Source: Sarcocystis neurona (taxonomy: Eukaryota; Apicomplexa; Conoidasida; Eucoccidiorida; Sarcocystidae). From it: DNA of 64,000 nucleotides. The translations under genes were made by a program, and so were the position numbers. The notes under the pieces were generated by a model. It had not been told where the DNA came from, made no database searches, and worked only from the letters and a program-made list of their open reading frames with translations. Shown here one piece after another: positions 36,601-44,695 of the stretch (the first letter of the stretch is position 1; each line of letters starts with the position of its first letter). The stretch lies in contig KL647293.1 of NCBI GenBank assembly GCA_000727475.1, forward strand, positions 4,042,437 to 4,106,436, read 5' to 3'.

Positions 36601-38092
36601 TCGTGCTCCTGCTCTCGCGGCTTCTACGCTTCCCTTGCTGCTCCTTGCAATGGTGGCGGTGCTGCGGAACGCTAAACTGCTGCACGTGCTGCTGCTGCTG
36701 CGGATCTCGCCATTGGTGGAGCGCCTGCGGCTGTTGTTCCGCTGCAGGTTGAGCGTCTGCTGCTGCTGCTCTTGATTCTGATGCTGCAATGCTGTGTGTT
36801 CGGGTGCTGCTGCTGCGACGCTGCCACAACTCCAGTAACAGTTCGACCGAGGCCCTCACCTCTCTCTTCTCTGTGCTGCTCTCAACTTTCTCCTCCTCCT
36901 CTCTTCCTTCTTGGTCTTCCTCCTCTCCTTTTTCGTCTGCGTCTTGTGGGCAGGTCGCTCCTGCTGCAGCAGCCTGTGCCTCTGCTGTTTTCACGGCTGC
37001 GTGCGTGGGCCTTTATCTGCTGCTGTTGCTGCTCCTGGACGCGACGAAGAAACATCCGTTCCTCGCCCATCCCTTCCTCTCTGTTTTTGGTTTTCTCTCT
37101 CGTTTCTTCCAGTGCGTCTTGTCAATTCGATCCTTTTCTCTTGCCGGCTGCTCCAGGACTTCGTCTCTGTCATGCTGTCTGTCAGCCGTCCTTGCCTTCT
37201 CCTGTGTACCCAGGCATTCTTCTTTTGTCCTGCCAATCCGTTTTCTTCCTTCTTGTGTATAATTTGTAGCTTCTCTCTTCGGGCGTAAATACGTGACTTC
37301 TTTTCTTCTCTGTTACTTTTCTCTTGTCTGCGTATATCCATATATTTCTTTGTTTGTGTAGATCCGGCATAAATCCGTTCCTTTCCTTGTTTTGTGGTTC
37401 CGTATCTTTCTTCTTCTGTATATCCCCTCCTCGGCGACTGACTTCGCCACGCTTCTCCCCTTCGACAATTTGTCCCTTCCTTGGCCGCAGATTTTCCGCC
37501 GTCAGTCGTTCTCTGCCAGCCACGCTGCGTCCCCTCCTTCTGTGCCTCCTTTCGTCGTCTCCCTCACTCGTCTCCGTCTTCCTGTCTCGTCTCGGGGGGC
37601 CAGCCTGTTTTCGCCTATATGCGTATAATGGGCAGCAACACGGAAAGATGCGGACTTTGTCTTCTTGCATACTCCGGATCTCATATTCTATTTTCATTCT
37701 CTTTTTTCTCCTTTTCTTCTTCTTCGTCTTCCGTGCCCTTCTGGCTGCCGCCCTCTCTCTGGGCCTCTTCTCTGCGGCCCACTCCCAATGCGCTGCTTTG
37801 GCCTGGGGGTCTCTCTCTCTGTCTTTGTACGCGCAGGCTGGAGGACCTCCTTTGCTTCCTAGAGCTGTCGCACGCAGTGCTGCTGCGCTTGCGCGTGGGG
37901 CTTCTCTGGGCGTGCCTCTTCAACTTCTTCTCCATACCTGTAGCAGCAGGAGTATTTTACAAGTGGCGCCTATACCTTCCTCCTGCTGCTGCAGGTGCAG
38001 CCATGGCGGTCAGCTCGCTTCTCGTCCTTGCGAACGCGCTTCTACTAAGGTACTGTTGCACGGGGCGGCAGAGCAGGCCGGCAGGCCAGTAG
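12957..38092 (+). CDS. CuTP: copper-transporting P1B-type ATPase, 12 exons, about 2591 aa
   Basis: An integral membrane pump that uses ATP to move Cu(I) out of the cytosol into a compartment or out of the cell. Exons: 12957-14441, 17167-19873, 23378-23481, 24601-25028, 28354-28556, 29414-29554, 30504-31763, 32432-33018, 33223-33292, 35110-35445, 36151-36349, 37837-38092. All introns are GT-AG and every junction agrees in phase. Motifs in order: GMRCTSC metal site, ITGES actuator loop, CPCALG metal channel, DKTGT phosphorylation site, SEHP and PGRGV in the nucleotide domain, SGDS hinge, [15 protein letters not shown] and MAVSS in the last helices. CPC, SEHP and the last two point to the copper class. 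Family members are usually about 700-1500 residues. Low-complexity insertions explain the excess. The start ATG at 12957 leaves only four residues before the metal motif, so a 5' exon may be missing. Exon 8 is the least certain part. Confidence 0.92.
14563..14622. repeat. (CAG/CAA)n tract
   Basis: About 20 consecutive Gln codons on the + strand if translated, but the tract lies downstream of the exon 1 donor and is therefore probably intronic. Confidence 0.9.
14750..14945. repeat. GGCAGCAGCA(G/A)GC minisatellite
   Basis: A degenerate 12-15-bp repeat of GTGGCAGCAGCA / GGGGCAGCAGCAGGC, within intron 1 of the copper ATPase. Confidence 0.8.
15485..15670. repeat. three dispersed copies of ATAGCTCAGTAGGTAATAAAGT
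   Basis: Near-identical copies start at about 15489, 15564 and 15645, each preceded by a TA-dinucleotide run and separated by C/T-rich sequence. The period is about 75-80 bp. Confidence 0.8.
16033..16051. repeat. poly-C tract (C19)
   Basis: Nineteen consecutive C within intron 1 of the copper ATPase. A likely site of length polymorphism or sequencing error. Confidence 0.95.
17521..17651 (+). repeat. 18-bp coding repeat, (PAAGAV)n
   Basis: About seven copies of GCTGCTGGTGCTGTCCCC, read in the ATPase frame as repeated PAAGAV hexapeptides. It lies within the insertion between TM3 and TM4. Confidence 0.85.
18235..18390 (+). repeat. degenerate AEDYA coding repeat
   Basis: A degenerate 21-24-bp repeat read as AAEDYA / AGEDYA / AAEDHA in the ATPase frame, inside the TM3-TM4 insertion. 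Confidence 0.75.
18619..18664 (+). repeat. poly-Gln coding tract
   Basis: About fifteen consecutive CAG/CAA codons after SAVLHE in the ATPase frame, flanked by a non-repetitive segment ([16 protein letters not shown]). Confidence 0.9.
20041..20170. repeat. (CTAT)n / (CTATAT)n microsatellite
   Basis: Interrupted TATC tetranucleotide tract within intron 2. Confidence 0.92.
20586..20850. repeat. GGGAGACACGGAGACGT minisatellite
   Basis: About ten to eleven imperfect copies of GGGAGACACGGAGACGT, each followed by a variable 5-7-bp spacer (AATATGA, AGTGTGG, CGCGTGA), with a period of about 23-24 bp. Strongly purine-biased on the + strand. On the minus strand it reads as RLRVSPH-like strings. Confidence 0.9.
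23378..23481 (+). other. CuTP: Cu-ATPase exon 3: actuator-domain strand
   Basis: Reads (G)[17 protein letters not shown] then [17 protein letters not shown], the family's 'GD.v.v.PGe.iPvDG' signature. Acceptor CCAG|GG phase 1, donor AGC|GTGAGA phase 0. Confidence 0.92.
24601..25028 (+). other. CuTP: Cu-ATPase exon 4: ITGES loop and actuator domain
   Basis: Begins [20 protein letters not shown] after a clean acceptor (TTTCTAACAG). Then [14 protein letters not shown], an Arg/Ser-rich insertion of about 63 residues, and [20 protein letters not shown] leading into TM5. Donor GCTCA|GTAAGT, phase 2. The TGE glutamate dephosphorylates the pump in this family. Confidence 0.92.
25130..25600. repeat. 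about 100-130-bp AT-rich tandem repeat with GATCTGCACAT core
   Basis: Four diverging copies of AAAGAGATCTGCACATAAATACGCATATACCT start near 25213, 25310, 25418 and 25549, joined by TA runs and copies of GGAGATGCATATAAAC. Confidence 0.8.
26306..26744. other. assembly gap (439 N)
   Basis: A run of N flanked on both sides by the same motif (GTATGCATAAATATATATAT), so the assembly probably broke or collapsed in a tandem repeat. The true length is unknown. It lies inside intron 4 and does not interrupt the coding model. Confidence 0.98.
27795..27980. repeat. two-copy direct repeat in intron 4
   Basis: Two diverged copies about 100 bp apart share CACGGCG(C/G)TCTCTG, then CTGTG(T/C)TTCAC and TATAGAGACACG, each preceded by a TA run. 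Confidence 0.75.
28354..28556 (+). other. CuTP: Cu-ATPase exon 5: TM5, TM6 and CPC motif
   Basis: TM5 [20 protein letters not shown], a short loop ([11 protein letters not shown]), and TM6 ending in [12 protein letters not shown] is the copper-class transmembrane metal site. Acceptor CCGCAG phase 2, donor TTAG|GTATGC phase 1. Confidence 0.94.
29414..29554 (+). other. CuTP: Cu-ATPase exon 6: DKTGT phosphorylation site
   Basis: Completes CPCALG-LAAPT, then [20 protein letters not shown] and [14 protein letters not shown]. The Asp of DKTGT is the phosphorylated residue in the family. The donor GAAG|GTCTGT is weaker than consensus. Phase 1 on both sides. Confidence 0.94.
30601..30722 (+). repeat. 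15-bp coding repeat ([10 protein letters not shown])n
   Basis: About eight copies of CAGCAGCTAGAGCAA or CAGCAGCTACAGCAA, read as [10 protein letters not shown] in the ATPase frame. Confidence 0.9.
31100..31425 (+). repeat. poly-Ser/Lys AGC-rich coding tract
   Basis: AGCAGCAGCAAGAGC-type repeats read as Ser-rich strings with Lys/Thr ([16 protein letters not shown]). Within the exon 7 insertion. Confidence 0.8.
32432..33018 (+). other. CuTP: Cu-ATPase exon 8: nucleotide-binding GxG motif
   Basis: Begins [20 protein letters not shown], matching the family's GxG nucleotide-domain motif, followed by VDVFAAPP and an Ala/Pro-rich run. It ends FPLLQ at a consensus donor CCAG|GTGAGG. A different frame at 32931-32963 reads [11 protein letters not shown], which resembles the following VGN..M strand, so an internal intron may exist and this exon's middle may be wrong. 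Confidence 0.6.
33223..33292 (+). other. CuTP: Cu-ATPase exon 9
   Basis: Reads [20 protein letters not shown] then VCIG, the 'GkTvvfvAvDg.l.G' strand that precedes the hinge. The 204-bp intron before it is CTG-rich. Donor ATAG|GTAATT phase 1. Confidence 0.88.
33293..35109 (+). other. Cu-ATPase intron 9
   Basis: Contains the six-copy ACGTCAGCGTTGCT repeat, other AT-microsatellites, and a more complex stretch at 34390-34720 that is open on both strands without a recognisable domain. Ends GCTGCTGCAG. Confidence 0.7.
33326..33734. repeat. six copies of a 35-bp unit separated by AT runs
   Basis: The unit is TKACRTCAGCGTTGCTRYCC followed by TTCTRTACGACGTCT, with copies at about 33326, 33399, 33458, 33531, 33593 and 33699. 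TA-dinucleotide spacers vary from about 25 to 70 bp. Each unit carries a GACGTC-like palindrome at both ends. Confidence 0.92.
35110..35445 (+). other. CuTP: Cu-ATPase exon 10: hinge and SGD motif
   Basis: Starts [20 protein letters not shown], then [20 protein letters not shown] in place of the usual TGDN, and [18 protein letters not shown] Glu/Asp-rich insertion follows ([20 protein letters not shown]). Donor CTCC|GTAAGT phase 1. Confidence 0.93.
36151..36349 (+). other. CuTP: Cu-ATPase exon 11: GDGVNDAP motif
   Basis: An Arg-rich run (about 20 Arg), then [20 protein letters not shown] and [20 protein letters not shown]. The aspartates of GDGxND coordinate magnesium in the family. Acceptor CATAG phase 1, donor TCCGG|GTAATC phase 2. 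Confidence 0.95.
36350..37836 (+). other. Cu-ATPase intron 11
   Basis: CTG-rich 5' half (36370-36780), then strongly pyrimidine-rich DNA to the acceptor TACGCGCAG. Direct joining of exons 11 and 12 keeps the frame and the family order, so no exon is needed here. Confidence 0.7.
37837..38092 (+). other. CuTP: Cu-ATPase exon 12: TM7, TM8 and stop
   Basis: [20 protein letters not shown] leads into TM7 ([19 protein letters not shown]), then [20 protein letters not shown] (TM8) and a short tail to TAG at 38090. Copper-class pumps usually have YN(x)4P in TM7; here it is FN(x)4P. An alternative donor at AAG|GTACTG (38050) could change the last 14 residues. Confidence 0.93.
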
Positions 38093-39190
38093 TAGTAGTA
38101 GTAGGGGCAGAGACAGGGCAGTAGCAGTGGGGCGGCCCAGAGAGGGCAGCAGGTGCGCATGCAGCGCAGATGACATGCTGCACAGAGCAGTCCGTCCAAG
38201 CCAGAAGCGCCGCACCAGCGCAGCCGAGCGCGCACGCAGCAGCACAGAGTCAACAAGGAGAACGAACGCATGCAGGACAAGGCGTACAGCAGCGGAGCGT
38301 CGTAGCCAAGACACACGGCATCACAGAAGACCGCGCATCTGCGCGCGCGGCGGAGAGTAGAAACGCAGGACGCAGTGCAGTGCGCCTACAGTCACACCGA
38401 TGCATGCGCGCAGGAGAGCCCAGGGGGACGCAACAGCAGCAGAGCGCGGTCGTGTCTCCAGTCCTGCAGGAGCAGCAGCATCGCGCTGGGGAACACGCGG
38501 CAGCAGAGGGCGCAGGCGTGCGCGGCAGAGCCGACTGCAGCATGCAGCAGAGGGCGCAGGCAGTCGATAACAAGACGGAGGAGTACGAGAGAAAAAAAGA
38601 GAGGAAATTCATCGGAAGACAGCAGAGGCAGGGGGACTGCCCGTGAACGGCCTTGCGAGTGGCAGAGAGAAGTCTCGTGTGGATGTGTATGTGTTCTCTG
38701 CGTCTGCGGGTCTCCTGGGCAGACCGAAGACACACGTCCCCTCCATGGGGCTTCTGCGTGGGGTGGGGAGTAGGGCAGGAGGACTCTTCTTTTCGAGAAG
38801 TAGAAGAAGCCACGTCTGGCGTCACACGCAGGACTGTTCTTCGCATTTCCTCCCTATAAAACTGCGCCCGTGGCCCTCCACCCCCGCGGACTCTTTTGTC
38901 TCTCTCCCTGTCTCGCTGTCTGCGTCTCTCACTATACTACATATATATGTATATATGCGTCTATGTATATCCGTTTCCATATACATATTTATATTGTGGG
39001 AGGGGACTTAGACGAAAACGAGTGTATACGAATATCTAAGTACAACAGGGACATCCGCCACTGTACCCCGAGCCATTCCTGTCCCTACACCTATTTGAAC
39101 ATACATATATATATACATACATATACGCGCATATATATATATATATATGTGTAGGGGTAGTGCGTGCGTATATGTAGCACATGTATACGT
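38093..39190. other. 3' flank of the Cu-ATPase gene
   Basis: CAG-rich to about 38640 with an open + frame (38170-38646) ending in EEYERKKERKFIGRQQ, then unremarkable sequence and AT-microsatellites. The + frame could be an alternative C-terminal exon or noise. No domain. Confidence 0.35.
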
Positions 39191-39883
39191 TTATGTATGT
39201 AATTGTTTTGCGTTTTGGGACCTGCATGCCGATGTATACGTGTGGCGGTATATACATGAAGAAACATCTTTTTTCTCTGTCTTCGTCAAGTGGCGTTGCC
39301 CCCGCTGCAGTGGAGAAGCATGAACACGAGGCGTGACAACGATGAAACTGCTAGTGCGACGGAGTTGCTTCAGGTGGTGTGCCTGCTTTGCTGCTGCTGT
39401 TTTCGGGTCTTCTGGTGTCTGTACACTGCGCAGGCGCTTCCGCCCCACGCCTCTTCGAGTCAGAGCGAGATCCGTGCGCGGGTCCACCTGCATTCCCTCC
39501 TCGTTTGAACGCAGTTCTGCTGCACCCGCTTCCCCTCTGCCTTGCGTTTCGTCCTCGTCTTCTTGTTCGTCCTCTGCTGCGACGTCTTCTGCTCTTGCTG
39601 TACGGGCTACTGCAGCTTCTTTTCCCCAATCTCTCGCTGGCGCGCCTGCTGCTGCGCCCCCGGCCCCGGCGGCTGCTTCTTCTTCTTCTCTCTTCAGACG
39701 CTGCACGGCCGCTGCTGCTGCGCTGCTGCAGCGCTCGTGGGGAGGAAGGACGTCTACTGACTCCCTGCACGCGCTGCAGCAGCAACTGCTAGTGCAGCAG
39801 CCACCCACGCCTCCGCGGCCGTCTCCGCCTGTGTCTACCAGCAACGGCAGGAGTAGAAACAGCAGCTGCATCGCAGTGGGCAA
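39191..39883 (-). CDS. charged open frame, strand uncertain
   Basis: A 230-codon minus-strand frame, Glu/Arg/Ala-rich (EDVAAEDEQEDEDETQGRG) with a basic C-terminal part (HLKQLRRTSSFIVVTPRVH). It is the complement of a pyrimidine-rich + strand stretch with a good + acceptor (TTCTCTCTTCAG near 39699), which would generate such a charged frame by chance. Treat as a possible hypothetical protein. Confidence 0.35.
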   Translation of the reverse strand: MPTAMQLLFLLLPLLVDTGGDGRGGVGGCCTSSCCCSACRESVDVLPPHERCSSAAAAAVQRLKREEEEAAAGAGGAAAGAPARDWGKEAAVARTARAEDVAAEDEQEDEDETQGRGEAGAAELRSNEEGMQVDPRTDLALTRRGVGRKRLRSVQTPEDPKTAAAKQAHHLKQLRRTSSFIVVTPRVHASPLQRGQRHLTKTEKKDVSSCIYRHTYTSACRSQNAKQLHT

Positions 39884-40498
39884 CTAACGTAGAAGGAGTG
39901 GCAATAATACGAGCCGCGGCAGCCCCAGCGGCAGTGACACACGTGTACCGCCCTGTTGTAGCAGGGTACACGAGGAAACCCTTTTTTATGATCTGCCGGT
40001 AAATAAAGTTGCTCGGCTCTCAGCTGCGTGTGTATGCCGGCATAGTTTCTCCCGTAGAAATACTCGAACGTACACGTATGCATGGATATATGTGTATGCA
40101 CTTCTTTTGGGGCGCGCGTGCGTATATTTCATGTCTGCACCAGTCTACCAAGAATGTGTGTAGAAAAGGTGTATGGGTACCGCATGCACCGGCACCTACC
40201 AACCCGCGTGTAAATGTGTGTGCGTGGAGAGAGAGAAAGGGAGAGAGACAACTCTACACACGGCCGTCCCTATGCCTATTCACGCATATATATATATATA
40301 TATATGTATGTATGTGTTTACACGTATAATACATATGTATGGATATAGAAAGCAGCTGCATATATGTATTTGAAGGAAATCATATATGTGGCTACCGACC
40401 GCAGGTGTCCGGGGGGCAGCACAGTGGTTTTCTTGTATTTTTTGGCGCATTACGGGCGCGTGCGGTCCAGCGTGCCCACGCACGGAGAGTCAACTTGA
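39842..40498 (+). CDS. possible two 3' exons of an unidentified + gene
   Basis: Exon 39842-39998 (acceptor GTCTACCAG) reads TAGVETAAASQWATNVEGVA and YRPVVAGYTRKPFFMIC, with a phase-2 donor TGCCG|GTAAAT. An acceptor at 40404 (ACCGCAG) joins in phase 2 to PGGSTVVFLYFLAHYGRV and a stop at 40498. In phase 0 the same acceptor would give VNLIIPWPEPVQLQRRLV and a stop at 40617. Both look protein-like and no family is recognised. Confidence 0.35.
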
Positions 40499-40619
40499 TT
40501 ATTCCTTGGCCAGAGCCTGTCCAACTGCAGCGCCGGCTTGTGAAGCCCCTGTCCGAGCAGGAAGCAAGCGCATGCGCTTCCATAGGTCTTACATCGAAGG
40601 AAAAAAAAGGCCAATAACG

Positions 40620-41122
40620 TGTTTGCTGCGGAAGCCATACTTTCGAGCTGCACGCGCAGCATCTCTCGGCTTCGTTAGAGAAACACACGCGACGCTGCAC
40701 GCACCGCACACGGCTATTTTGCTCCACACCGGGAGTGGAAACGTGTGAACGTAAGTGGACGGGAGCACATATGTGTGTGCGCGTACATTTGTAGTGGCGA
40801 AGCTTGTCGACCGACGGGACCTCCTAACGCGGCTCTCTTCCTGCCAGCCCACACCGAATTTTTCCGACTTCTGAGAGTTACTTGGTAGAGATGTAGACGC
40901 TCAGGAATCGGCACGTCAGTCTCTAAAACGAGAGTTACGATTGTGTGTATCTACACGGATGTGGAGACACAGATATGCACATATGCATACACATGTGTAC
41001 GTATATATGTATGTATGTATGTATGTGTGTATACGTATATATGTATATATGTATATCACGAGTATTCCACAGTAGTGGAGGAGGCACGCAATATCAGATA
41101 ATACAACACTTTAGCGTACTCG
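40620..41122. other. intergenic, no gene seen
   Basis: Mixed sequence and a CATA/GTAT microsatellite (about 40980-41060), with no convincing exon. Confidence 0.5.
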
Positions 41123-41361
41123 CTATATTGTACTGTTTTTCCCCGTTATCCCCTGCACCGCGGTGCTCTGCAGGCAGAGCAGCAGCTGCAGCAGTGTTTC
41201 GCTACCAGTCGCAGCAGTGACTGCTGCAGAAGCTTGAGCTACCGGAACAGCATCTTCGGTATAGCAGTAGCGTCGCTGGTATTGCTGCTGCACGACGAGC
41301 ACAACACGAGCGGGCCCGCAGCTGTCCGTTTTAATCATAAGGCAAGCATTGCCAACAGCAG
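41123..41361 (-). CDS. terminal exon of an unidentified minus-strand gene
   Basis: Acceptor CGTGCCGTTGCAG precedes a phase-1 exon starting AVGNACLMIKTDSCG and continuing YCYTEDAVPVAQASAAVTAA to VQGITGKNSTI and stop. It is not CAG-derived. The upstream sequence is CTG-rich on the minus strand, as expected for an intron here. Upstream exons, somewhere in 41.4-46 kb, were not identified. Confidence 0.45.
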
Positions 41362-42597
41362 CTGCAACGGCACGTGAGGACAGAGGAGTGTAGTGCAGAC
41401 TGTAAGAGTGTGCGTAGGGGAGGAGACAATTGCTTGACAGAGAGCCGCGCCATCGAGTAGCGCAGCAGCAACAGCAGAGTCGATGCCGCTGGCAGTTACC
41501 AGCCGCACGAGAGAGACCAGCACCAACTTTTGGGGAACTACGAGACAGCAGCGGCAGTCGCCGCAGCGAGACAAGGGAATTAGGAACGCCAGCAGAGGAA
41601 GCCAACAGAGCGCCCACAGCGCAGTTGCATCAGCACGTAGCGCGCGCGCACGAACTGCAGCAGCAGCAACAGCAGCTGCAAAAGCTACAGCAACAACAGC
41701 AGCAGTGTCCATCACGCAGCAAGCGCTGTAGCAGCAGAGACGTAAAACGTAGTGGGAGACTCAGCAGCCACAGGCAGCACTCGCTTCGGTATCTAGCGCT
41801 TCCATGCAGCAGTAGAAACAGCAGCAGCATCGTCAGGACAAAAACGCTGCGGCAGCTGCAGCAGCATTAGTCACAGGAGCAGCAGTCGTCGTAGGGCTCG
41901 AGGAACAGTATACCAGCAGCAAGAGCTCCAGCAAGAGCACCAGGGTCACCGACGCAGGCACTGGATGTACGTGCTTCTGCCGGTTACTCGTTACCGCACA
42001 CTTCGGCATGGTGCTGCCGCAGCGCCTCCAACACAGCGTACGAATATCAGCTACGGCAGTACCATAGCCTTGCAAATTACCTGCACTACGACGAAATCTA
42101 TGTATATACTGTTACTACACAGATATCGTTGTACACACATATGCGCCCTATAAGAAGGAAGTAATGACCAGCAGCACCCGCAACAGCTGCAGCAGCAGCA
42201 AAAACACGATCTGAACGCTGACACAGGAGCGCTGCGGCAGCAGATACCTAAGCGATCCGGGGAAGAGTAGCGTTCAGCAAAGTATATTGAACCACGTACA
42301 GAGAACAAGATGCAAATCGCTAACCGCATGTGAAGCAGGAGTGATACTGGCCTGATGACGTCCCGGTTTCTCACTGTGTGTGGGCCGCTTCAACAGCAGC
42401 AACAGGGAAAGAGACGCCCACGTGCAGCTGCAGCTACAGCAGCAGCAGTAGCACCAACAGCATCACAGAAGCGAGGTCACTACTTCGGCAACAGCGTAAG
42501 AAAAGTGGCAGGAGTAGCGGCCAGCAGCAGCGTGTCAATGGAGTAGTCGCCGCAGCAGCAGCACCTAGAGAGAAACGGAGCGGTCGCAGCGGGGTTA

Positions 42598-43041
42598 ATG
42601 TGGAAGAACGAGCCACGGCAGCAGCTGCAGAGGCAGTGTGACAGGAGCCACAAGTTATCTTCGACAGCAGTGACTGGGAGATTCGAGAGAGCAAAGGTCC
42701 AGTTTGTGGGTGGCGTCAAATCGGCAATAGCAGCACACAGACGGGCAGGGTTAGCAGGCACGCAGCCGTGGCAGCAAATACCAAGAGCCTCACGCAGGTC
42801 AGCAGCAGCAGCACACGGACCGGCAGTCGCAGGGGCAACAAGCACGCAGCCGTGGCAGCAGATACCACGGCTGGTGCTGAGCCACCTCAGCAGCGGCGGC
42901 GGTGGCATTGGTAAAGGGCAGCAGCAGGAGCTGAAGATACGTACTGCAGCACGAACAGAGGCAGGAGCATATTCGCAAGTTGTGAGAGCAACAGAAGCAG
43001 GAGTGTTCGCATTTTGTGCAAGCAGCACCAGCAAGTCCTAG
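42598..43041 (+). CDS. small open frame with duplicated TQPWQQIPR segment
   Basis: 147 codons from ATG to stop, reading FERAKVQFVGGVKSAIAAHR. Two in-frame copies of TQPWQQIPR come from an 84-bp duplication, and the C-terminal part contains EAGAYSQVVRATEAGVFAF. The opposite strand is also open. No family recognised. Confidence 0.25.
   Translation: MWKNEPRQQLQRQCDRSHKLSSTAVTGRFERAKVQFVGGVKSAIAAHRRAGLAGTQPWQQIPRASRRSAAAAHGPAVAGATSTQPWQQIPRLVLSHLSSGGGGIGKGQQQELKIRTAARTEAGAYSQVVRATEAGVFAFCASSTSKS
42758..42870. repeat. 84-bp direct duplication
   Basis: GCACGCAGCCGTGGCAGCAR followed by ATACCA occurs at 42758 and 42842. Confidence 0.85.
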
Positions 43042-44112
43042 CGTCAGCAGCTACTCTGCAAGAGCGTCGCCGGAAAACAGCAGCAGCACCCATCAGGGTC
43101 AGGACGCTAACTAACACCCGCAGCCGCAACAACGACTCGTGGAGCGACAGCGGCAATCGAACGGCAAAACATGCGCACAACGTTCCTCGTGTGCAGCAGT
43201 AGGCAACGGTCCTAGCAGCAGCACCAGCACCTGGTGCTGCGGCAGCCGCAGGCGCTGCCAGTACCAGCAGGAGGAGCAGATGGTCGTCAAGCAGCAGCAG
43301 CAGCAGCATAAAGAAGAACGCAAGAGTAGCGGCTGCGGCAGGTTCTTGTACCAACAGAAAACTCGTACGCACTGTTGCTACGAACATCAGAAGCACAGCT
43401 GCAGCGTGATAGCAGCAGTTGCAACGGCCGCAACAGAGTGCCAGCAGCGGGCGCGCACGCTCAGCAGAGGGGTGTGGGGCCTATATACTTGTGCGCGCAG
43501 CAGCAACAGCAACAGCAGCGGTGGTAATAGCAGCAGCAGCAAACGGTCTCGTAACATGCAAGAAGCTACATCCGCAGTGGTCACCCTCTTCACCCAGGAA
43601 AAAGTAGAAGCATTGTAGATCCTTGTACGGCGGGGGACAGCAGGAGCCCCAGCAGCAGCACGTAGGACTTCCTAGCCCAGCGGCGGCAGCAGCAGCATAA
43701 CATCGCCTCGCAAAAACAGCCACGCTCAACGACCGCGTAACGCAGCGCCACGTGGGCTCTGCTACAGCAGCTGCAGCAGTCCAGATGGTAGTGGAAGCAG
43801 CAGCAGCAACAGCCTGAGGATCAGCAGCCGACGCCGTAGAAACAGATACAACACTAGCAGCAGAGCCAGCAGCAGCAGCAATATACAGTACGGTGCAACA
43901 GCAGGGCGGAAAAACAGCAGCAACAGCAACAGCAGCAGCGGCGACAGCAGCACCAACAGCAAGCTGGCGTAGCAGTTTTTGCGGCTCACAGCAGCAGCGG
44001 CAGGAACACAAGCAGGCGTAGCAGCTTCTGCGACTCGCAGCAGCAGCGGCAGCACCACCAGCATCAAAGGTGCGAGGAGGAGGTTCTGTGCGTGTAGAGG
44101 GCAGGATTGTAA

Positions 44113-44565
44113 TGTGCTGCGCTCTCGAATTCTCCTGCCTTATCAACACCTGCTACATCGCCAAGCAGGAGGAGCGCGCCGGAAGAAGAAAACGCGGAGG
44201 CAGATGACGAGGCGGAAGCAGCATATAAGGAACAGTATGGAGGCGCACGAGGAGAAAGCGAAGAAGCAGACGTAGACGAAGACAAAGAGGAAGATGAGCT
44301 GCTGCAGCCCGTCTGTCGCTGCTGCAGCGACGCGTCGCAGGAGCAGCAGCGGTGCGGGCCTTCGAGAGGTGCGGAAAAGTCCATATCATTGTCCACCAGT
44401 GCCTACGGGGTAGCAGTAACAGCAGCAGTCGACGCAGGAGAAGGAATGCAGTCCTTCAATGTTGTGTGTAATGCTGCTGCTGCTGCTTTCTCTTCTGCTG
44501 CTCCTGCCAGTACCCTTCCTGATCTGTTGCAGGTGTTGCTCCGCTGCATGCACTCCATTCTTTAG
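44113..44565 (+). CDS. acidic open frame lacking an early Met
   Basis: 151 sense codons between stops. It contains APEEENAEADDEAEAAYKEQ and EEADVDEDKEEDELLQPVC, then AEKSISLSTSAYGVAVT and a possible donor after TLPDLLQ (CAG|GTGTTG). It would be an internal exon because it has no early ATG. The minus strand is open too (MDFSAPLEGPHRCCSCDA). Neither has a recognised domain. Confidence 0.3.
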   Translation, partial: CAALSNSPALSTPATSPSRRSAPEEENAEADDEAEAAYKEQYGGARGESEEADVDEDKEEDELLQPVCRCCSDASQEQQRCGPSRGAEKSISLSTSAYGVAVTAAVDAGEGMQSFNVVCNAAAAAFSSAAPASTLPDLLQVLLRCMHSIL

Positions 44566-44695
44566 CCCGATCTAGCTGCGGCAGCGACCTGCGGCGCCGC
44601 ATGCTGCTGCGGTGCGCCTCCGGCGCAGCAGCGAGAGCAGCAGGAACAGCGGCAAAACGCAGGACCGGGGGCAGGCAGCACGGCAGCAGCAACAG

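Larger units (their letters stand above)
41362..44112. other. CAG-rich (+) block, probably intron of a minus gene
   Basis: Dense AGC/CAG on the + strand, so CTG-rich on the minus strand. Open frames occur on both strands, and no splice chain or domain could be confirmed apart from the candidate at 42598-43041. Confidence 0.35.

Noticed and set aside
36370..37262. Additional copper ATPase exon between GDGVNDAP and TM7
   Set aside because: Exons 11 and 12 join in matching phase with the normal family order; the intervening frames are Leu/Cys repeats from CTG and pyrimidine tracts.
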